Part shown: one piece after another, positions 50,601-59,600 of the stretch
Layout of the letters: each line of letters begins with the position of its first letter
Position numbering within the stretch: position 1 is the first letter of the stretch
Origin: Diadema setosum
Lineage: Eukaryota; Echinodermata; Echinoidea; Diadematoida; Diadematidae
Reading direction: 5' to 3'
NCBI GenBank assembly: GCA_033980235.1
Contig: CM067075.1
Location: 19,542,844-19,606,843 of the forward strand
DNA: 64,000 nucleotides
Translations under genes and position numbers: made by a program
The notes under the pieces: generated by a model
The model's database searches: none
What the model was told of the DNA's origin: nothing
Seen by the model: the letters and a program-made list of their open reading frames with translations, nothing else

Positions 50601-53600
50601 CGGGCCAAAAGAAATTGGTAAGTATCTTTTCTGTTGTCTTTTTGGTACCTTGATGCCCTCCGAGTATATTTTCATGGGCTGTTTGCATAACCTGTTTGCG
50701 GTATTGTTTTGGTACTACCACTTGTGTGATTGTTGTGTCAGGGTCCATTTGGGGAGAGTGGAATGAGCGATACAGCATTCCGTCTTTGTAAAAGAAGGAA
50801 GAGAGACCGTTATTGCGACTTACCTTCTCTGAACGAGTATCGGCGAGTTCTCGCAGGCGGTGTAATGTTTCATCCTTCTGTTGTGCCTCTTTGAGAGCTG
50901 TTGGAGTTACGATGTCTTCCATTGGGTGTGGGGTTCTGAGGGGGCGAAATGGCTTACCGTCTCGTTCAAGTTCATATTTATTCGTTTTTTCCACAATATA
51001 TAACACAAACATAAATCTCACTTTCTTAAGTGACAAAATCAATGCATACAATTGTACAGAGAAAACAACAATAGCACACGAAAAAAACTAACAGTATCGA
51101 TACATTGCAATATAGTTGCTAAGACAACGAAAGTGAAATAGTTTTCAATATAATTATGCACTGTGTGAAAAAAAACGGAGGGACCCACTAAAAAGACAGA
51201 GCTTGTAGAGTGTGGGCCCCTCGTTATTAGAAGTCCGATGTAAAAATTGAATTGAAAACAGCAAAAAATCCGCACAAAAAATTCGTCACAAAAAAGTTTT
51301 TGGCAGCCCAATAAGAGACAGACGAACAAACAGTTATACATAGAACAACTACAAACAGAGTAATGAACATGCAACAGGACTGGGACAGCAACAAGACTAC
51401 TTGTAGGAGGAAAAACAAGAAAAAAAAAACTGACATGACGACACAAGAGGAAGCAAGACTCTAGCGTGATAAAGAGGTAACAAAATAGACAGGAATATGC
51501 AACACAGATGACGATCCTCGGGGGTTTGAGGAAGAAAGAGAAGAAAAAAGAATATAGAACAAACCCTGCAACTGCGAAGTATAGGTTAACGAAAATCTTA
51601 TAATCAAGGCTTGAGCAATAGTTACAATAATAAAGAGAACGGCAATGCCGATATTGCGGATGAGTAACAAAGTAAGCCTATAAACTAATCTGACTCTGCG
51701 AGTCGTCATTATAAGATTGTAAAAGAAAAGACTTTAATCTCCTTTTAAATGAGTATATAGATGGAGCAGATTTTAAATCATGGTTCAGGGAATTCCAATA
51801 ATTTGGTCCAGTGTAAATAAGTGTATTCTTTGCTAAAATCGTTCGAAGAAGTGGTAAATGAAACTCGTTAGAACGTCGGGGGGGGGGGTAATTATGGAAG
51901 GATTGATTTTTTTGAAACATAAAAATCAAAGATAGGTGGGAGTAAATTGTTATCATACATATACATAAATTGACCTAAGTTAAATAAGAATAATTCGTTG
52001 ATTTTCAATAGCTTATAACAGTCAAACAATGCATTTGTATGTGAACGTGTAGGAGAATTAGAAATGATACGGAGGGCTTTCTTTTGCAATAATAACACTC
52101 TATTCAGCAGTGTCTGATGAGTATTGCCCCAAGCTAAAATTCCATAATTAAGGTAAGGGAGTATCAAAGAGGAGTATAACACCAGTAGGGTCTTTTCAGG
52201 AATATAAAATTTCAGTCTATTCATAACACCTATATTGCGAGAAATAATTTTGCATGTGATCTATATGTATTTTCCAAGAAAGTTTATTATCTACAAAAAT
52301 ACCAAGAAATTTAAAATATGACACACTTTCTAAATTACAATCATTCAGAACTATTTCTGAGTTCAAAGAATCCACAGTATTGCTGAAGAGCATATATTTT
52401 GTTTTTTGAACATTCAGAGATAACTTGTTAGCTCTGACCCAGTTGGTCACTTTTTTCAATTCCGTATTTACTTTTTGAACTAGAACATCGATATCGTTAT
52501 GGGCAAGAAAAACACTGGTATCATCAGCAAAGTGTATAAAAGAAAGTAGCTCTGAAACAAAGGAAAAATCATTGATATAAATAATGAATAACAGCGGCCC
52601 TAAGAGACTTCCCTGTGGAACGCCACACTTAACATCTCTTATAACTGAATGATTATCTTTAATTGAAACAAACTGTTTTCTGTTAGCTAAATAACTCTTG
52701 AACCACTCCAAGGCCTTCCCACGTATTCCATAGTGCGATAACTTATGGAGCAAAATGTTACGATTAATCGTATCGAAGGCCTTGGAGAAGTCCAAGAATA
52801 TACTAATTAAATGAGAATGGTTGTCGGTTGCATTAACAACTTTATCAATAAAATGAAGAACTGCGTGGATAGTACTGTGTCTCTCTCGAAAACCAAACTG
52901 GCAATTTGTGAATATTTTATGCACATTACAAAAATTAATAGTTCTGATGTATATTATTTTTTCTAAAACTTTCGATAATGAGGATAATAAAGAGATTGGA
53001 CGATAATTGCTGACATCCAGATTATTACCTTTCTTAAATATTGGAATTACTTTAGCCAATTTCATTTTATCAGGAAAAATACCATTAGAAATTGACAGAT
53101 TAAAAATGTGGGCCAAGGGATCTGCAACTGAGGATATAACACCTTTAAGGATACAATTATCTATATCATCATAACCGGAACTTCGTTTGTTTGTTAAAGA
53201 GGATACAATGTCGATAATCTCGTGTCTATTTGTTGGAGTTAAAAAAATAGAATTTGGGTTATTCTGGCCTAAAAATTCAGTAAAATTCTGTTCTGTAGCC
53301 GGAATACCATGAGCAAGCGTTTCACCTATTTTTGAAAAATAAGAATTACAAATATTTGCAATATCAACAGGGTCATCAATTGTTTCATCATCCCACTTTA
53401 TTTCACAAATTTCTGCTTTTTTATTCGGAATATTCATAGCCTGTTTTAAAACTTTCCAGGTATTCTTAATATCAGATTTGTATCTCAACAGCTGCTGAGA
53501 ATACCTTTTCTTTTCCAAACGTAAAATCCTGGTTAATGTGTTTTTATATGATGTATATTTGTTCTTTGTTCGTTCAGTTTTTTCCATTTTGTATTTGTAA

Positions 53601-56600
53601 TACAATCGATTTTTTCTGTTTATTGAACGGAGAATTGATTTAGAAATCCATGGTAACCTAGGTGTCTTTTTATAATCCATTTTACTTTTTTGCTTTGGAA
53701 TAATAACATCCAAAAGAAAATCAAACATTTCCATAAAATTATCAAAAGACTCATTAACATCATCGCTTTCATACACTCGTGACCAATCAGCATTTTCAAG
53801 AGCAGCATCAAGACTGGCTAATTTTTCACATGAAATTTTGCGTTTGAATAAAGGAGATGAAGGTTTTGCGTCATTGACTAAGGTTTTCAAATTAAAGTGG
53901 GTCATAATTGGATAATGGTCGGTCACATCTGAAAGAACTATAAAAGATTCGGGAAGGGGTAGGATATTGCAAAACAAATTGTCAATTAAAGTAGCAGAGT
54001 GATCCGTGATGCGAGTCGGTTTGGAAATGAGTGGCAGAAAGGATGAAGACAAAAGTGTTTCAAGAAACTCGTTGGGAATATGATCATTTCCAGATTTTAG
54101 CAAATCAATATTATAATCACCAAGAAGAAAGCAATCCTTATTTCGAAAAACTGGGTTTTTTAACACGTCTGAAAGATAAGTCACAAAATCTAAAATATTT
54201 GAATTTGGAGGTCTGTATATTATGCCCAATAACACATTCCTACATCCTGGGATATAAATTTCTACAAAAAGAGATTCAACGGTGTTATCCATTCTAGAAA
54301 TGTCGTTATGAACAATACATTTGTAAATACTTGATACGTAAAATGCCACACCGCCTCCACTTCTGTCCGATCTATTACTGACAAACATATTGTATCCGTC
54401 AATTGCAAAGGAATCTTCCGTAGTGGAAGTCAACCAGGTTTCGCTAAGTCCAATGACAGAAAGTGATTGGCTAGCATCGGATTCTAATAAAAACTTTAAC
54501 TCATCGAAATGCTTATTCAAACTTCTTATGTTTAAATGCAACAAAGAAAATGTGTCTTTACAGAAACTAAAGTACATAACTTTATATTGATTTACTGTGG
54601 AGTAATTACATGACATATTTAAATTTAAATCATTAGTAAAATCATAAGGCAGTTCATTTACCGCTGAATTAAGATTATCGGCAACTAAGTTGTCATAAAG
54701 AGTTGTTTGAGTAATTGGTGCCTCATCAACTGAGTCGGATTCAGATGTTGTGAGCCTACACAATTAAAAAAAAAAATCATCATTTGGCACGGAATGAAAG
54801 GGTGCATTCGAGAGATCAGCCATAACAAAAGACGAGATTGCCTAAGATATAAACCTGCATTAACAGTATAGGTGTAATGGAGAAGTGCCAATGTATTATG
54901 CAAAGGGAGAATATCCAGCAGACGGAATGTGACAAAGCACGGGAAATAATCGATGCACATAGCAATGTGCATGGGTTGCGTAAATACCTGAATAAGTAGA
55001 GGATCGTTGCGAAGGAAGAGAACTGGGAATAAAAGAATGCAGGATAAGTTGAGCTAGAAGGGTCAGTAACAATGAGAGAGAAGAACAACGAACACACAGA
55101 ACAGGTGAGCGAAGATTCGAGTGTCTCGGTGGGCTTCCGATAAATAATAAAAAGATACACGTACACAAAAAGTTCGGCTGAGCATAATAGAAGAGAGAGA
55201 AATGAGTGTATGAAAACTGAAAAAGCCAGATTTATGGCATAGTGACGTAACAAAAGTAATAAAAACATAGCTATATACACACAAATGACTAGTATACACA
55301 TCGGTAGCAAATTTACTGCGAGTGAAACGGGCAATGGCGTCTTGAAAATCCACATAGGCAATAAAAAAGAAGACAGAAATACTGGTGGTACAGAAATCTT
55401 ATCATTACTATATTTCCATAGGATGTGTATCTATGTGCTGCCTGTGTACCCTTTCTATACATAAACCTGGACATCCTACATGCTAAATACGAAAGGGTTA
55501 CATAATTCATGATTCATGCTCTATACACTAGTACATTTCTCATAAGGGAAGACTGCGGATACTCGCGTAAAGGCCCAGAATTCGTACACTCAGATCAGAG
55601 GAGTATTTAAAGGTATGGACTATCCTTTAAAAACAAATATTTTCTTTAGAAGGAAAATATACAGTAACATAGATGAACATTGATAATCGTCTTTATCAGG
55701 GATAAAGAGGTAAAAAATATGATATATGTTTGTCTGTTTTTTTTTTTCCGTGCATAATGTTATTTACATTCAAAAACTATTTTTTTTTTTCAACATATCC
55801 GGGCATCGGGAGATACTCCAGCCACATGGTGTCGCTGTTTATACATGTGTTAAGGGCTCGAAACAATATTTCGAAACTTGCTTTTCTAGCAGACTACAAT
55901 AAAATTTTCACCTAAAGAGGCAAAATATTGTGATGTATGAGACTGTAATTGATATAGGGATTGCCTCTAAAGACAGAGGTGGTTACTTGGATGAAAAACT
56001 GGTGATATAATACACTTATAGATTCACATATCATTCTTGAGCTGATGTCAAGTATAAACCTGGACATTGTATAATCCAATGAAATATTGTTTCATATATG
56101 CATGGTTCACACGTAAATGCATGACCATTAGCCCCAGATCAAACTAAGCGCTCAGCTAATAATCATTCATTCATGTCAAACATTGAGTATGGAACTGAAT
56201 GGCACCTGAGTAGATCTTAATGGTCGTCTTTATCAAACGAGGGTGGGGGGTGGAGTAGGAAGCAATTGAGACGCATTCATTGGCATGCGAACGTGCAATA
56301 GCACAAATTGATTTTATGTACCCGAGTTCTAGAAATAGGAAATGAAAAAAAAAAAACACAACAACAACAGATTACAATACCAACACCAATCTCAAGATGG
56401 TGTTGTCGATAGTATATAGACAAACGGTTTGCTTCCGAACTACAGATGAAGAGCCTACTCCCGGGAGAACTAAATCCATACATAGAATGGACCCAGCGCC
56501 CCCGGAAGCAAGCCGCTCTATGTCATATAGAACTCATCACGGATTACAAGCTCAAGAAGAAAAAAAGAACAAGAAAACTAAGTCCGATACAAACAACAGA

Positions 56601-59600
56601 CAAGAGCAGCGCACGGGTAACCACCAAAGCACTGAGCTTTTTACAAAATTAGATATTCATTCACACATACACATGAAATGGAGCAAATATAAATTGTGTA
56701 GCGTAACAAGTTGTGGGAGCCTGGGCTCTCGTCTGTACTGCGCCGACAGGCATTGGTGTAGCCGTCCAGTCAGGATCTGGGTTGTCTGGTTCTCTCACTC
56801 CGGGTAGATTACCTAAAATCAGGTCATAGAGTGGAGTTTTCATGCACAATGCGTTAACATTCCCTACGTAGAAGGGAGTGTCAACATCTATTCTAGCGAC
56901 GGGGAGAGTTTTCACTGTGCCATCAATCAGCACGCAAGTACTTTCTTCACCTGTCATTTGGTTTGGCTGGACAAGATCTTATTTAATGACAGCTCCGCTG
57001 CAGCCGCTGTCTCTGAGAACAGAAATTTGATTGTTATTGACTAGTCCGTTAGTAACTGGCATTTGTCTGACCACATTTTCTTTGGTGCATGCTGCACTCA
57101 TCAACGGCAAGGAGTGTCCACATTTGAATTGGATATGATCTGTGGTGGATTCTATTTTGGGGGCATTGAGTGGCATCCGAACCATCATACAAGAAGCCTC
57201 AATTTTGACCTTTGTGTTAGTGCAAGCTGGACATTGACAGGGAGTATGTGGATTTGGTTCTACCTGATCAGGTTCCAATGAATCCAGGTTGTGTTCCGAG
57301 GTAGGGGGGTTTCCTTGCTCTGGATCCTGGGCGAGGACTAGACCTGCCGATTTCATGGGGGAGAAAGGACAATAGTTAGCAATGTGACCTGGTTTGTGGC
57401 ATATGAAACACGTTCTGCCTCTGTTTCCCTGTTTTGTACAATCACGGGCAAGGTGACCGTGTTGGTGGCAGTTGTAACATTTGGGTTGAGATGGGGGCCT
57501 ATTTCCTGAAATGTTATTTGGAGGGATTTTACCTTCAGGTCTGGTGTTGCTCCGTGGCATCTGTCCCACGTGCGTCTGGATGTTCCTTTGTGCCGGTGGG
57601 GGTGGTTTGAAGGCGCCTCCTCTGGCGTCTAAGTACTGCTCAGCTAGTTTCACCACGTCCTTCGAAGTCTCGGGCTGCCGTTCTTTTAGGAAGATGGCCA
57701 GCTCTCGATGACACCCACTGATGAGCTGCTCCCGGAGGAGTAGATCTGCCAGCTCCTCGAAGGTGTGCTCTATACCAGAGAGGCTTACCCACCTGTTCAA
57801 GTAGTTCTCTAGTCGGTTTGCATACTGGGATGCCGTTTCTCCTGTTGTCGGTTTGCCTGAAAAAAACTTGGAGCGAAATCCTTCTGCAGTGAGCTGAAAG
57901 GATTTCAAGAGTGCATGTTTCAAAGTGTCATAATCATTGGATTCCGCACTTGACAATCTAGAGTGGACATCAAGAGCCTTACCTGTAAGCAGTGTGCTTA
58001 AGTTGAGTGCCCAGTCTGTAGTTGGCCAGTTTTGATTTTCGGCATATCGTTCGAACCGCTGTAGATAGGCATCTATGTTATCTTTGTCTTCCTGAAAAAG
58101 AGGCAATTTTGGAGATCGAGCTTTGCACCCATTAGAACTTGATTCGCTTTTGGTTTGATTTTCACGCGCTATCGCCAATTGTAGCTCGGCTGTTTCTCGT
58201 TCCTGTCGCCTTAACTCTCTGAGTCTCTTTTGCTCGTCTGTAACAAACTGCCTAAGCTCCTCTCCACTGAATCCGAACTTTTCTCCAATTTCAGTTAACT
58301 TAGCTAGCTCCATTCTGAATTACCTGAGCACTTATGATACAAAATGTATTCAGATCAGTTCAGATCATATACACAATGAATACTAGTATACAACGGTGCA
58401 CCTTTAGATAGTACATACATACAAATGTAGAGGAAACAAAAAAAAATCACAAGTTTTCCTCAACCTTTTTCTTTACACTTTTTTTTCTCCGTTTATATAT
58501 CCATGTGACTTCGAATGGCACGAGTTATACTCCCGGACAAGCCCCCAGAAAATGTCACATGGGCGGACTTAAATAATACTCAATCACACTCGTGCCATTC
58601 ACTTTAATATACAATTTAATATAAGCATTTGTGGAATATTTACAGGACTGAAATCGAGGAGTTGTGACCAACATAAAATGCAAAATCAACATTCTGAGTG
58701 AGATAAATTAAATTACAATACTCTTATATTCGACAACCATGTAAACGGGACCCTGCCTTGGTCCGGTTCCACTTGTAATTTTGGCTTGACACTTGTTCAG
58801 AATACTTATAACAGCTTCACTATCAATTCGTTGTCCCTGACAATACCACTATCTGCTATCAAGCGCAACACTATTTGGTTCACACCACCGTAGTGCTGAT
58901 CCTGAGATGACCAGCCTGCACGCACGACGGTTTACCGCGGTTAGAACACTTGTCTTCAATTACACTGCTTCCGTTTACATCCGGGTTCTGTGCTAACCCG
59001 CAATTATCATGAAGTGTATAAATACCAATCTTCGAATTATGTGCACATTATTTTCATCTTGTTACCCATTTTAACATGACCTTCATCTCTCTACTTCAGC
59101 GACACTTCCACGTCATAATCAATCATATCTACAGGGTGTCGTGCACCCGCCAGGTTCATCGCTCACCTGCGTTGTCCATAGAGTCACATTAATTATCAAA
59201 CTGTTCGCTTCCATAACATGAACTGATTCGTGGGTGGAGCGTCCTTATATGCGAGGTTGCTGTTCCAAAGTGTCGCGAGGACCCGCGTTCCGTATTCACT
59301 GGCGTCCAAGTTTCTCCCTAGCGAGGGGCGGACACAGTCGCTCTGCTGCGAATGCGTCGGCCTGGGAGTGGACTCGACCTCGGCCTCGGCGCCATCTACA
59401 AAATTATTTAAATGCAACATATACCAATGGGGTGTGGTCTACTCACACACACAAAAAGATTCTCAGCTTTAAAAACTCCTGACATCACAGCGAAAATTTA
59501 AGAACTGCATTATTATCCAATTAACATACAAAATTCACATTATGAAACGTTTCAAACATTGGAAATATAACAGTCCATAGCTTATCAAACATCACCGCAT

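Larger units (their letters stand above)
50975..56650 (-). mobile_element. Nested LINE (CR1/L2-like), nearly full length
   Basis: It is inserted in the LTR element on the same strand, between protease and integrase. It has a ~1.9-kb 5' region, a large EN-RT frame (54763-52217), a C-terminal part in two further frames ending at 51678 and a 3' UTR. The 3' end lies close to 50975 (aataaatatgaacttgaac), where integrase sequence resumes. The 5' end near 56650 is approximate. No clear target duplication was found. It belongs to the same family as the LINEs at 31.6-34.6 and 43.4-44.6 kb. Confidence 0.88.

Noticed and set aside
54816..55361. 181-codon frame as LINE ORF1
   Set aside because: No zinc knuckle, RRM, coiled coil or other ORF1 feature; composition is low-complexity hydrophobic.
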